Assembly: GCF_900091555.1 (NCBI RefSeq)
Contig: NZ_FMCX01000004.1
Span: 62,001-126,000, forward strand
DNA from: Micromonospora mirobrigensis
Lineage (GTDB): Bacteria; Actinomycetota; Actinomycetes; Mycobacteriales; Micromonosporaceae
Direction: 5' to 3'
DNA: 64,000 nt
The position numbers and the translations under genes are program-made. This document shows positions 51,346 to 62,894 of this stretch, one piece after another. Numbering within the stretch: the stretch's first letter is position 1; every line of letters starts with the position of its first letter. The notes below the pieces were generated by a model. It made no database searches, was not told the DNA's origin, and saw nothing but the letters and a program-made list of their open reading frames with translations.

Positions 51346-51540
51346 TCACTTCTCGAACGAGCTCCGGACGTCGCGACCGGCGTCCTTGACGTGCTCGCCG
51401 GCCTGCCGCGCCTTGGCCGTGCTCTGCTGGCTGGCCCCCTCGGCGCGCATCCGCTCGTTGTCGGTCATGTCGCCGAGCCGTTCCTTGGCGGCGCCGCTCA
51501 ACTCCTCGGCCTTGCTCTTCGCCTTCTCGGTGAAGCTCAT
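51346..51540 (-). CDS. CsbD-family stress protein
   Basis: A 64-residue hydrophilic protein: MSFTEKAKSKAEELSGAAKE and RLGDMTDNERMRAEGASQQ, the CsbD signature. Members are general-stress proteins of unknown action. GAGGAGG precedes the ATG at 51540 by 4-5 bases. The 35-bp motif described below lies 77 bases upstream and may carry its promoter. A terminator follows the gene. Confidence 0.88.
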   Translation of the reverse strand: MSFTEKAKSKAEELSGAAKERLGDMTDNERMRAEGASQQSTAKARQAGEHVKDAGRDVRSSFEK

Positions 51541-51617
51541 CTCGCCTCCTCGACCTTCGATCGGGTGCGGTTCTCCGTCGGTTGCCCCGTGCCATCGACT
51601 GCAAACCGGGTGCCGGT

Positions 51618-51652
51618 CGGCACCTCGCGTAGGGCATCCTAGGAAGATAGGT
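51618..51652 (-). repeat. Copy 1 of a 35-bp motif, upstream of csbD
   Basis: Matches the copy at 55382-55416 at 31 of 35 positions. Central sequence on this strand: TCTTCCTAGGATGCCCTACG. It includes TAGGAT, a -10 match, in the csbD direction. Copy 2 is placed likewise upstream of the aminopeptidase gene. Confidence 0.65.
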
Positions 51653-51720
51653 GACCAGGGGTGGCGGGTGAAGCGGACGCTCACCCGGCCCGAACCACGG
51701 ACCGGTGGTTAACTGGGCGG

Positions 51721-52287
51721 GTGAGTGAGATCGTGCTGGTACGCCATGGCGAGACGACCTGGAGTGCCAGCCACCGGCACACCTCATACACCGACCTGCC
51801 GCTGACCCCCGACGGCGAGCGACAGGCCCGCGCCCTCGGCGGCGTGCTGGTGGGCCGCCACTTCGCCCGGGTCCTGTCCAGCCCCCGCCAGCGGGCCCTG
51901 CGCACCGCCCAGCTCGCCGGCCTCACCGTCGACGCGGTCGACGAGGACCTGGCCGAGTGGAACTACGGCGACTACGAGGGCCGCACCAGCGACGACATCC
52001 AGGCCGACCACCCCGGCTGGAACATCTGGGCCGACGGCGGCCCCGGCGGGGAGACACCGGAGCAGATCGGCGCCCGGGTCGACCGGCTGCTGGCCCGGGT
52101 CACTCCCCTGCTGGACCGCGGCAGCGTCGCCCTGGTCGGCCACGGGCACAGCCTGCGGGTGCTCGGCGCCCGGTGGATCGGCCTGCCGCCCGCCGGCGGC
52201 GGCAAGCTGCGCCTGGACACCGCCACCGTCTCCGTCCTCGGCCACGAGCACGGCCGCCCGGTCATCCTGCGCTGGAACGGCGGCTGA
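51721..52287 (+). CDS. Histidine phosphatase (phosphoglycerate-mutase-like)
   Basis: A 188-residue phosphatase of the His-phosphatase superfamily. The catalytic RHG is in IVLVRHGETTWSASHRHTSY, SSPRQRALRTAQLAGL follows, EWNYGDYEGRTSDDIQAD holds the proton donor region, and the second catalytic His lies in VALVGHGHSLRVLGARWIGL. It is likely a phosphatase acting on a small metabolite, not the glycolytic mutase. GTG at 51721 follows TTAACT by six bases, so a leaderless start is possible. It converges on the Lrp gene. Confidence 0.9.
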   Translation: MSEIVLVRHGETTWSASHRHTSYTDLPLTPDGERQARALGGVLVGRHFARVLSSPRQRALRTAQLAGLTVDAVDEDLAEWNYGDYEGRTSDDIQADHPGWNIWADGGPGGETPEQIGARVDRLLARVTPLLDRGSVALVGHGHSLRVLGARWIGLPPAGGGKLRLDTATVSVLGHEHGRPVILRWNGG

Positions 52288-52293
52288 CCTCGC

Positions 52294-52776
52294 TCAGCCG
52301 CCGTCGCGGGGACGCAGCCGAGCCGGCGGCTCGGAGCCGATCTTCGGCGCCCGGTGCTCGTACGGCGTGGAGAGCACCACCGTCGTCCGCGTGGTGACGT
52401 TCGCCGCCGTCCGGATCTCCTGCAACACCCGCTCCAGGTCGGCCGGGCCGGCGACCCGCACCAGCAGCAGGTAGAAGTCCTCCCCCGCCACCGAGTAACA
52501 CGAGTCGATCTCCGGCAGGTGGGCCAGCCGCTCCGGCGCGTCGTCCGGCTGCGACGGGTCGAACGGGCGGATCGCCACGAACGCCGTCAACGGCAGGTCC
52601 AGCGCCTCGAAGGAGACGCGTGCCGCGTACCCCCGGATCACCCCGCGCTGCTCCAGCCGGCGGACCCGCTGGTGCACGGCGGACACCGACAGCCCCACCT
52701 TCTCGGCCAGGTCGGTGTACGACAGCCGGCCGTCCCCGGTGAGCGCGGCGACGATGGCCCGGTCGATCTCCTCCAC
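52294..52776 (-). CDS. Lrp/AsnC-family transcription regulator
   Basis: A 160-residue amino-acid-sensing regulator. EEIDRAIVAALTGDGRLSYT and LAEKVGLSVSAVHQRVRRLE form the HTH; the RAM domain follows with DLPLTAFVAIRPFDPSQPDD and SCYSVAGEDFYLLLVRVAGP. GTG at 52776 is preceded by TAGGTT seven bases upstream, predicting leaderless translation; a TTG nine bases earlier is the alternative. It is 1.5 kb past kamA, so control of the lysine genes is conceivable but unproven. Confidence 0.9.
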   Translation of the reverse strand: MEEIDRAIVAALTGDGRLSYTDLAEKVGLSVSAVHQRVRRLEQRGVIRGYAARVSFEALDLPLTAFVAIRPFDPSQPDDAPERLAHLPEIDSCYSVAGEDFYLLLVRVAGPADLERVLQEIRTAANVTTRTTVVLSTPYEHRAPKIGSEPPARLRPRDGG

Positions 52777-52830
52777 GGCGAGCAACCTACCGGTAAACGC
52801 GCCGCGGTGCGACGACGGCCCGCCCCGACG

Positions 52831-53052
52831 TCACGCCGGGCGGGCCGTGCGGTCACGCACCGCGTCGGCCGCGAAGTTCAACACCTCGGCCATGTCGGCC
52901 TCGTCGAGGAAAGGCAGGTCGGTGAGGATGTCGGTGACCGTCATGCCCTCGGCCAGCATCGCCAGCAGCGTCGCCACCGGGATCCGGGACTGCCGGACAC
53001 AGGGCGCGCCGCCCATGACCTCGGGGTCGATGGTGATCCTCGGGAACGTCAC
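52831..53052 (-). CDS. DUF433 (VapB-like) protein
   Basis: A 73-residue protein: ITIDPEVMGGAPCVRQSRIP, VATLLAMLAEGMTVTDILTD and LPFLDEADMAEVLNFAADAV, the DUF433 fold related to antitoxins. DUF433 genes often precede a PIN/DUF5615 toxin; none is present here, since the next gene downstream is the Lrp regulator. It may be an orphan antitoxin. GTG at 53052 lies 21 bases after the acyl-CoA dehydrogenase gene, so it may be cotranscribed. Confidence 0.82.
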   Translation of the reverse strand: MTFPRITIDPEVMGGAPCVRQSRIPVATLLAMLAEGMTVTDILTDLPFLDEADMAEVLNFAADAVRDRTARPA

Positions 53053-53073
53053 CGGCCCAGGTTACGGACCGGC

Positions 53074-54216
53074 TCAGCCCTTGGCGAGGGCGCGGGAGAT
53101 GACCAGCCGCTGGATCTGGTTGGTGCCCTCCACGATCTGGAGCACCTTCGCCTCGCGCATGTACCGCTCCACCGGGTGGTCGGCCACGTAACCGGCGCCG
53201 CCGAGGACCTGCACCGCGTCGGTGGTCACCCGCATCGCCACGTCGGTGGCGAAGAGCTTCGCCTTGGCCGCCTCGATCGAGTACGGCCGGCCGGCGTCGC
53301 GCAGCCGGGCGGCGGCCAGCACCAGGGCGCGGGCGGCGGAGATCTGGGTCGCCGCGTCTGCCAGGCCGAAGCCGAGCCCCTGGAAGTCGATGATGGACCG
53401 GCCGAACTGCTGCCGCTCCCGGGCGTAGCCGACGGCGTAGTCCAGGGCGGCCTGGGCCAGACCGACCGCGCAGGCGGCGATGCCGAGACGGCCGGAGTCC
53501 AGGGCGGACATGGCGATGGTGAAGCCCATCCCCTCGCCACCGATCAGCCGGTCGGCGGGCACCCGGGCCTCGTCGAAGGCGATCTGCGCCACCGGGGAGG
53601 CGTGCAGGCCCATGGTCCGCTCCGCGGCCTGCGGTGCGATGCCCGGGGTGTTCCGGTCGGCGAGCAGGCAGGAGATGCCCCTCGCGCCGGGCCCGCCGGT
53701 GCGGCAGAAGATGTTGTAGAAGTCGGCGACCCGGGCGTGGGTGATCCACGCCTTGGTGCCGGAGACCACGTAGTCGTCGCCGTCCCGGACGGCCTTCGTG
53801 GTCAGCGCCGCCGCGTCGGAGCCGCCCTGCGGCTCGGAGAGGCAGTACGCGCCGAGCAGTTCGCCACCGATCATGTCGGGCAGCAACTTGCGCTGCGCGA
53901 CGGTGCCGAACTGGGCCACCGGGTAGCAGGACAGGGTGTGCACGCTGACCGCCTCGGCCACCGCCAGCCAGCGGCTGGCCAGGATCTCCAGCACCTGGAG
54001 GTACACCTCGTACGGCTGGGCGGCGCCGCCGTGCTCCTCGGCGTACGGCAGGCCGAGCAGGCCGGCCCGGCCGAGGGTGCGCAGCACCTCCCGCGGGAAC
54101 TCGGCGCGCTGCTCGAACTCGGCGGCCCGTCCGGCGAGTTCCCGGTCGGCGAGTTCGGTGGCGAGGTCCAGCAGGTCGTGGGCCTCGTCGGTGGGGAGGA
54201 TGCGGTCGACGTTCAT
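53074..54216 (-). CDS. Acyl-CoA dehydrogenase
   Basis: FAD-dependent enzyme forming trans-2-enoyl-CoA, 380 residues as usual for the family. LSEPQGGSDAAALTTKAVRD and GTKAWITHARVADFYNIFCR bind FAD, QQFGRSIIDFQGLGFGLADA and the C-terminal VLGGAGYVADHPVERYMREA with Glu in LQIVEGTNQIQRLVISR complete the core. ATG at 54216 overlaps the aminopeptidase stop codon (ATGA). The acyl chain specificity is unknown; a butyryl-CoA-type role is possible. Confidence 0.93.
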   Translation of the reverse strand: MNVDRILPTDEAHDLLDLATELADRELAGRAAEFEQRAEFPREVLRTLGRAGLLGLPYAEEHGGAAQPYEVYLQVLEILASRWLAVAEAVSVHTLSCYPVAQFGTVAQRKLLPDMIGGELLGAYCLSEPQGGSDAAALTTKAVRDGDDYVVSGTKAWITHARVADFYNIFCRTGGPGARGISCLLADRNTPGIAPQAAERTMGLHASPVAQIAFDEARVPADRLIGGEGMGFTIAMSALDSGRLGIAACAVGLAQAALDYAVGYARERQQFGRSIIDFQGLGFGLADAATQISAARALVLAAARLRDAGRPYSIEAAKAKLFATDVAMRVTTDAVQVLGGAGYVADHPVERYMREAKVLQIVEGTNQIQRLVISRALAKG

Positions 54217-55328
54217 AGCGCGATGAGCTCCGTGGGGGTGGTGTTGAGCCGTGCCACGCCGTCCGGGGTGCAGACGACGATGTCCTCGATGCGGGCGCCG
54301 TGCCGGCCCGCCAGGTAGATGCCGGGTTCGATGGAGAACGCCATGCCGGCCTCGATCGGCCGCGGGTTGCCGGCCACCACGTAGGGCTCCTCGTGGCCGT
54401 CGAGCCCGATGCCGTGCCCGCTGCGGTGCAGGAAGGCGTCGCCGTAGCCGGCGGCGGCGATGACGTCCCGGCCGACCGCGTCGAGCGCCTCGGCGGTGAT
54501 CCCGGGAGCGACGGCGGCCACCGCGGCGCGCTGCGCCTCGTGCAGCACCGCGTAGTAGTCGACGAACTCGACCGGCGGCGGGCCGCCGGCGACGTAGGTG
54601 CGGGTGCAGTCGGAGCGGTAGCCGGAGGCCATCGTGCCGCCGATGTCCACCACCACCGGCTCGCCGGCCCCGATCGGCCGGTCGGAGGTGCCGTGGTGCG
54701 GGCTGGCGCCGTTGGGGCCGGCGGCGACGATGACGAAGTCGACGCTCACGTGCCCGGCGGCCCGGATCGCCGCGGCGATGTCGGTGGCCACCTCGGCCTC
54801 GGTGCGGCCGGGGCGCAGCCACTCCCCCATCCGCTCGTGCACCGCGTCGATCGCCGCGCCCGCCTCCGCCAGCGCGGCCACCTCGGCCGGTGACTTGCGG
54901 ATCCGCAGCTCCCGTAGCACCTCGGAGGCGAGCCGCTGGTCGGCGCCGGGCAGCGCGGCGCGGAGGGCCAGCACCTGCTCGGCCCACATCCGGTCGGCCA
55001 GCCCGACCGCGCCGACCGGACCGCCCAGGGCGGCCACGAGCAGCGGGTACGGGTCGCTGCCGTCGCCGTGGTCGACGATCCGGACGCCGGTGGCCGGCGC
55101 CGGGGACGCCTCGGCGGCCGGGCGCTCCAGGGTGGGGACGATCAGCGTGGCCTCGCCCTCGGCGGGCAGCACCAGGCAGGTCAACCGCTCACCGGCGTGC
55201 GCGTCATAGCCGGTCAGATAGCGCAGGTCCGAGCCGGGGGTGAGCAACAGCGCGTCCAGGCCGACCACGGCGGTGGCGCGCCGCGCGGCGGCCAGCCGGT
55301 CGGCGGGATACAGCTCGTCGGTTCCCAC
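54213..55328 (-). CDS. M24-family metallopeptidase (Xaa-Pro aminopeptidase-like)
   Basis: A 371-residue peptidase or creatinase-fold enzyme. The N-terminal domain includes LLTPGSDLRYLTGYDAHAGE. The metal ligands of the pita-bread domain are in PVVVDIGGTMASGYRSDCTR (two Asp), HRSGHGIGLDGHEEPYVVAG (His), and late MAFSIEPGIYLAGRHGARIE (Glu). It probably removes N-terminal residues before Pro, acting in the cytosol. Coupled to the acyl-CoA dehydrogenase by ATGA. The promoter TTGACG-N17-TAGGAC (55428-55400) lies 70 bases upstream. Confidence 0.92.
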   Translation of the reverse strand: MGTDELYPADRLAAARRATAVVGLDALLLTPGSDLRYLTGYDAHAGERLTCLVLPAEGEATLIVPTLERPAAEASPAPATGVRIVDHGDGSDPYPLLVAALGGPVGAVGLADRMWAEQVLALRAALPGADQRLASEVLRELRIRKSPAEVAALAEAGAAIDAVHERMGEWLRPGRTEAEVATDIAAAIRAAGHVSVDFVIVAAGPNGASPHHGTSDRPIGAGEPVVVDIGGTMASGYRSDCTRTYVAGGPPPVEFVDYYAVLHEAQRAAVAAVAPGITAEALDAVGRDVIAAAGYGDAFLHRSGHGIGLDGHEEPYVVAGNPRPIEAGMAFSIEPGIYLAGRHGARIEDIVVCTPDGVARLNTTPTELIAL

Positions 55329-55381
55329 CCGGTCAGCTTAACGGTCGTTTGGGCCCGCGTGGGAGTCGCGGGTGCGCCGAG

Positions 55382-55416
55382 CGGCACCACCCGTAGGGCG
55401 TCCTAGGAAGATGGGT
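55382..55416 (-). repeat. Copy 2 of the 35-bp motif, upstream of the aminopeptidase gene
   Basis: Matches copy 1 at 31 of 35 positions. Here TAGGAC (55405-55400) has TTGACG exactly 17 bp upstream (55428-55423), so the motif includes a usable -10. The rest of the 340-bp gap 55329-55669 holds an AT-rich stretch (about 55525-55580) and the LacI dyad. Confidence 0.65.
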
Positions 55417-55609
55417 CTTTCCCGTCAACCCGCCGGGGTCGCCACCACCCACATCGAATCGACGCAGGTCAGCGCCCATGCCGCCGGACCGGCCACCGAG
55501 GCGGAGCAGTACGCGCACGCCGGAGGCTTCTTTAAGATCTTGAATTTAGCCATGTTTCGTTACGTCGTCGTTATTGACGGGACCGGCGCCACTTCGATTG
55601 ACTGCCACC

Positions 55610-55633
55610 GGAACCGCTACCGCAACCGGTTCC
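55610..55633. promoter_or_regulatory. Probable LacI operator
   Basis: GGAACCG and CGGTTCC flank a 10-bp centre that itself contains CTACCGCAAC, giving a 24-bp dyad 36 bp upstream of the lacI-type gene. It may serve autoregulation; no second copy was located before the solute-binding protein gene. Confidence 0.5.
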
Positions 55634-55669
55634 GCCCCACCCCCACCGAGCCTGCGACGGGAGTGTCCC

Positions 55670-56671
55670 GTGTCGATCACCATCGCCGACGTCGCCACCC
55701 GGGCGGGGGTGAGCAAGACGACCGTCTCCCGGGTGCTCAACGGCAAGGGCGAGGTGGACCGGCGCACCGCCGACCGGGTGCGGGCCGTCATCACCGACCT
55801 CGGCTACGTCCCCAACGCCCGGGCGGTCAACCTCGCCCGGGGACGCACCCGGGTGGTCGGCATGCTGGTGCCCGCGCTCACCTGGCCCTGGATGGGCGAG
55901 GTGCTCCAGGGCGCGGTCGACGTCGTCGAGTCCGAGGCGTACGGGCTGCTGCTGTTCACCTGCAACCGGGGCGACGAGTCGATGCGGCGGTTCGCCTCCC
56001 AGGTCTCGGCGAGATCCTTCGACGGGCTGCTGGTGGTGGAGCCCGAGGGCACCCTGGACTACATCACCGAACTGCACCGCCGGGGCCTGCCGGTGGTCCT
56101 GGTCGACGACCGGGGCCACCAGCCGGGCTTCCCGTCGGTGCGCACCACCAACGAGGCCGGCGCCCGCACCGCGGCGGTCCACCTGCTGCACCGGGGACGA
56201 CGGCGTCCCCTGGTCGTCACCGGGCCGCGCCGCTTCGGCTGCACCCGGGAACGCACCGCCGGCTTCGCCGAGGCGTACGCCGAGGCGGGCCTGCCCGTCG
56301 CACCCGACCGCCTGGTCGAGGGTGACTTCACCTTCGAGTGCGGGCGCGCCGCCGTGCGCCGGCTGCTCACCGACCGGGTCGACTTCGACGCGGTCTTCGC
56401 GCACAACGACCTCTCGGCCGCCGGCGCCCTCCAGGCGCTGCGCGACGCCGGCCGGCGCGTCCCGGCGGACGTCGCCGTCGTCGGCTTCGACGACCTGCCC
56501 CTGGCCGGGCACACCCACCCGCCCCTGACCTCGGTACGCCAGCCGCTGCGCGAGATGGGGGCGGCCGCGGCCCGAGCCCTGGTCGGCCACCTCGCAGGCA
56601 GCCCCCTGCCCGACCCGCCGACCGTCATCCCCACCAGCCTCACCGTCCGCGCCTCGACCGGGGCCACCTGA
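55670..56671 (+). CDS. LacI-family transcription regulator
   Basis: A 333-residue sugar-responsive repressor. The DNA-binding head is [20 protein letters not shown] followed by [20 protein letters not shown], and the periplasmic-binding-protein-like domain holds [20 protein letters not shown] and the [17 protein letters not shown] motif. It precedes the oligosaccharide ABC operon and presumably represses it. GTG at 55670 follows GGGAG; the operator dyad is just upstream. Inducer probably a beta-linked oligosaccharide, judged from the GH1 gene. Confidence 0.92.
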   Translation: MSITIADVATRAGVSKTTVSRVLNGKGEVDRRTADRVRAVITDLGYVPNARAVNLARGRTRVVGMLVPALTWPWMGEVLQGAVDVVESEAYGLLLFTCNRGDESMRRFASQVSARSFDGLLVVEPEGTLDYITELHRRGLPVVLVDDRGHQPGFPSVRTTNEAGARTAAVHLLHRGRRRPLVVTGPRRFGCTRERTAGFAEAYAEAGLPVAPDRLVEGDFTFECGRAAVRRLLTDRVDFDAVFAHNDLSAAGALQALRDAGRRVPADVAVVGFDDLPLAGHTHPPLTSVRQPLREMGAAAARALVGHLAGSPLPDPPTVIPTSLTVRASTGAT

Positions 56672-56781
56672 CCCCCGCACCGCTCGACCCACCACCCGCA
56701 CCGCCGGGCGGTGGTGGCACCGCACACCCTCCATCCACCACATCCCGCCCCACGAACGCGGGACCACCGAGGGAGACCTCC

Positions 56782-58458
<1,677 letters not shown>

Positions 58459-58471
58459 CCCCGCCCGGCGT

Positions 58472-58502
58472 CTCCCCGGCCGGCTCGGGGCCGGCCGGGG
58501 AG
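58472..58502 (+). terminator. Intercistronic hairpin after the solute-binding protein gene
   Basis: CTCCCCGGCCGGC and GCCGGCCGGGGAG form a perfect 13-bp stem around TCGGG, 13 bases past the stop codon. In ABC operons such hairpins usually protect the binding-protein mRNA and lower expression downstream. Confidence 0.65.
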
Positions 58503-58531
58503 GCGCACCCCACGCGCAGACAGGAACCAGC

Positions 58532-59691
58532 ATGACGTTGAGCGAGAGCGGGGCGGCGCCGGCCGGTGAGGTGGTGCTGGAGGCCGTCGGCCTGACCAAG
58601 CACTTCCCCGTCCGTGGGCGGCTGCGCGACCTCTTCTCCCGGACCCCGGCGGTGGTCCACGCCGTCGACGACGTGTCGTTCGCGCTGCGCCGGGGCCGGG
58701 TGACGGCGCTGGTCGGGGAGTCCGGCTCCGGCAAGTCCACGGTGGCCCGGCTGCTGGCCCAGCTCCACCCGCGCACCGCCGGCGACATCCGCCTGCACGG
58801 CACGTCGACCCGGGTCCGCGGCGGCCGGCGCTTCCGGTCGTACGTGCGCCGGGTCCAGCTGATCCTCCAGGACCCGTTCGCCTCGCTGAACCCGGTGCAC
58901 ACCGTCCGCTACCACCTCACCCGACCGCTGCGGATCCACGGCACCGCCGGGCGCGGCGCCGAGGAGCTGGAGCGGGCACTGGCCGACCTGCTGACCCGGG
59001 TCAGCCTCACCCCACCCGAGCGCTACCTGGACGCGTTCCCGCACGAGCTCTCCGGGGGCCAGCGGCAGCGGGTGGCGATCGCCCGGGCGCTCGGCGCCGA
59101 CCCGGAGGTGCTCCTCGCCGACGAGCCGGTCTCGATGCTCGACGTCTCGATCCGCCTCGGCGTGCTCAACCTGTTGCAGGACCTCAAGGACCGGCTCGAC
59201 CTGGCCATCCTCTACATCACCCACGACATCGCCTCGGCCCGCTACTTCGCCGACGAGACGATCGTGATGTACGCCGGCCGGATGGTCGAGGGCGGCGACA
59301 GCGAGACCGTCACCCAGAACCCGGCCCATCCGTACACCCGGCTGCTGACCGATTCCGCGCCGGACCCCGAGCGGATCACCGGCGCCCTCAGCGGCGCCGA
59401 CGCCGCCCGCGCCGACCGCGGCGGCGGCGAACCGCCGAGCCTGATCAGCCCACCGGCCGGCTGCCGGTTCCACCCCCGCTGCCCGCACGCCATGCGACGC
59501 TGCGTCGCCGACGCGCCGCCGCGGCTGACCGTCGGGGACCGGCCCGGTCACTGGACGGCGTGCTGGCTCTACGACCCGGCCACCGTCGCCGCCGACCCGC
59601 CCGGCTCGGCCGCCCCCGACGCCGACCCGACGGTGCCGCCCCCGCCCGCCTTCGCCGGGCGGGCCGACACCGGGCCCCGGGAGGAGGCGCG

Positions 59692-59695
<4 letters not shown>
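58532..59695 (+). CDS. ABC transporter ATP-binding protein (OppF/DppF-like)
   Basis: Cytosolic ATPase of the importer, 387 residues. Walker A is GESGSGKST, the signature [15 protein letters not shown] and Walker [10 protein letters not shown]. The C-terminal [15 protein letters not shown] holds the Cys cluster of the oligopeptide-transporter ATPase tail. A Pro/Ala-rich 50-residue end follows. It overlaps the first permease gene by ATGA. The order ATPase before the permeases is less common than in E. coli dpp. Confidence 0.93.
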
Positions 59696-60669
<974 letters not shown>

Positions 60670-60672
60670 GCG

Positions 60673-61719
60673 ATGACGATCTCCCCGTCGAGCCTCGACC
60701 AGGTCATCCCCGGCCAGGGGGCGATGGCCCCACCGTCGGCCGCGCCCACCCGGGCGAAACGACGCCGGCTGCGGTACCTGGCCAACGCCAAGGCCACCAC
60801 CGGACTGGTCGTCCTGGCCGGCTACGGACTGCTCGCGGTCATCGGGCCGTGGGTGGCGCCGTACGACCCGGACGCGCGCAGCGGCGACGTCCTCCAGCCG
60901 CCCTCGGGCCGGCACTGGTTCGGCACCACCCACCTCGGCCAGGACATCCTCAGCCAGATCCTGGTCGGCGCCCGCAGCGTCATGGTCGTGGGCCTGATCG
61001 CCGGTGTGCTGGCCACGCTCCTGTCCATCCTGGTCGGGGTGACGGCCGGCTACCTCGGCGGCGCCGCCGACGAGGGGCTCTCGGCGGTGTCCAACGTCTT
61101 CCTGGTCATCCCCGCGCTGCCGCTGATCATCATCGTCACGTCGGTCGTGGAGCAGGCCAGCGACCTGCTGGTCGCCCTCATCATCGGCTGCACGGCCTGG
61201 GCGTGGGGCGCCCGGGTCCTGCGCGCGCAGACGCTGTCGCTGCGCCGCCGGGACTACGTCGAGGCGGCCCGGGCCACCGGCGAGCGGACCTGGCGGGTCA
61301 TCGGCTTCGAGATCCTGCCGAACCTGACCGCGATCATCGCCTCGGGCTTCGTCGGCACCGTGATCTTCGCGGTGATGTCGGAGATCACCCTGGCCTTCAT
61401 CGGCATCTCGTCGGTCTCCTCCTGGAACTGGGGCACCATCCTGTTCTGGGCCCAGGGCCAGCAGGCCCTCGCCCAGGGGGCCTGGTGGTGGTTCGTGCCG
61501 GCCGGGCTGGCCATCGCGCTGCTCGGCACCGCCCTCGCGCTGGTCAACTTCGGCATCGACGAGTTCGTCAGCCCCCGGCTGCGCACCGGCGGGCGGTCCC
61601 GGATCCGCACCGCCGACGGGCGCACCGTCCGGATGCGGGTCGGCTTCACCCCCGTCCTGGCGGAGACCGCCGTGCCGGCGCCGCGCGACGGCGCGACCGG
61701 AGAGGACGGCAGGCCGTGA
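60673..61719 (+). CDS. ABC transporter permease (DppC-like)
   Basis: A 348-residue permease with six membrane segments after a 45-residue cytosolic head. The loop DYVEAARATGERTWRVIGFE with following ILPNLTAI is the ATPase-coupling EAA motif. GTTHLGQDILSQILVGARSV is the conserved permease opening. It follows the first permease by 3 bases. Its stop codon overlaps the first mini-ORF of the 59-bp repeat element (GTGA), and a polar C-terminal tail of about 60 residues precedes it. Confidence 0.92.
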   Translation: MTISPSSLDQVIPGQGAMAPPSAAPTRAKRRRLRYLANAKATTGLVVLAGYGLLAVIGPWVAPYDPDARSGDVLQPPSGRHWFGTTHLGQDILSQILVGARSVMVVGLIAGVLATLLSILVGVTAGYLGGAADEGLSAVSNVFLVIPALPLIIIVTSVVEQASDLLVALIIGCTAWAWGARVLRAQTLSLRRRDYVEAARATGERTWRVIGFEILPNLTAIIASGFVGTVIFAVMSEITLAFIGISSVSSWNWGTILFWAQGQQALAQGAWWWFVPAGLAIALLGTALALVNFGIDEFVSPRLRTGGRSRIRTADGRTVRMRVGFTPVLAETAVPAPRDGATGEDGRP

Positions 61720-61778
61720 GCGCGAGGAGCGCAGCGCAGCGGAGCCCCGCAGTCGCGAATGAAGGAGGGCTCAGGTGA
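61716..61778 (+). CDS. Mini-ORF 1 in repeat unit 1 (20 codons)
   Basis: Encodes MSARSAAQRSPAVANEGGLR. GTG overlaps the DppC-like stop (GTGA) and its own TGA overlaps the GTG of mini-ORF 2. It may be a translated linker rather than a functional peptide. Confidence 0.4.
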   Translation: MSARSAAQRSPAVANEGGLR

Positions 61779-61833
61779 GCGCGAGGAGCGCAGCGAAGCG
61801 GAGCCCCGCAGTCGCGAACGAAGGGGGGCTCAG
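61716..61833 (+). repeat. Two tandem 59-bp repeat units
   Basis: Units at 61716-61774 and 61775-61833 match at 56 of 59 positions. Each begins GTGAGCGCGAGGAGCGCAGC and ends GGGCTCAG, carrying its own ribosome site (AAGGAGGG or AAGGGGGG) just before the next GTG. Such units are familiar from Micromonospora-type genomes by recollection, but the copy number here is only these two plus a fragment at kamE. Confidence 0.85.

Positions 61834-61837
<4 letters not shown>
61775..61837 (+). CDS. Mini-ORF 2 in repeat unit 2 (20 codons)
   Basis: Encodes the same 20 residues as mini-ORF 1 with Lys for Gln at position 8; the other two base changes are silent. Its TGA overlaps the GTG of the next ATPase gene. 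Confidence 0.4.
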
Positions 61838-62877
<1,040 letters not shown>

Positions 62878-62894
62878 CCGCGAGGAGAACCCGC

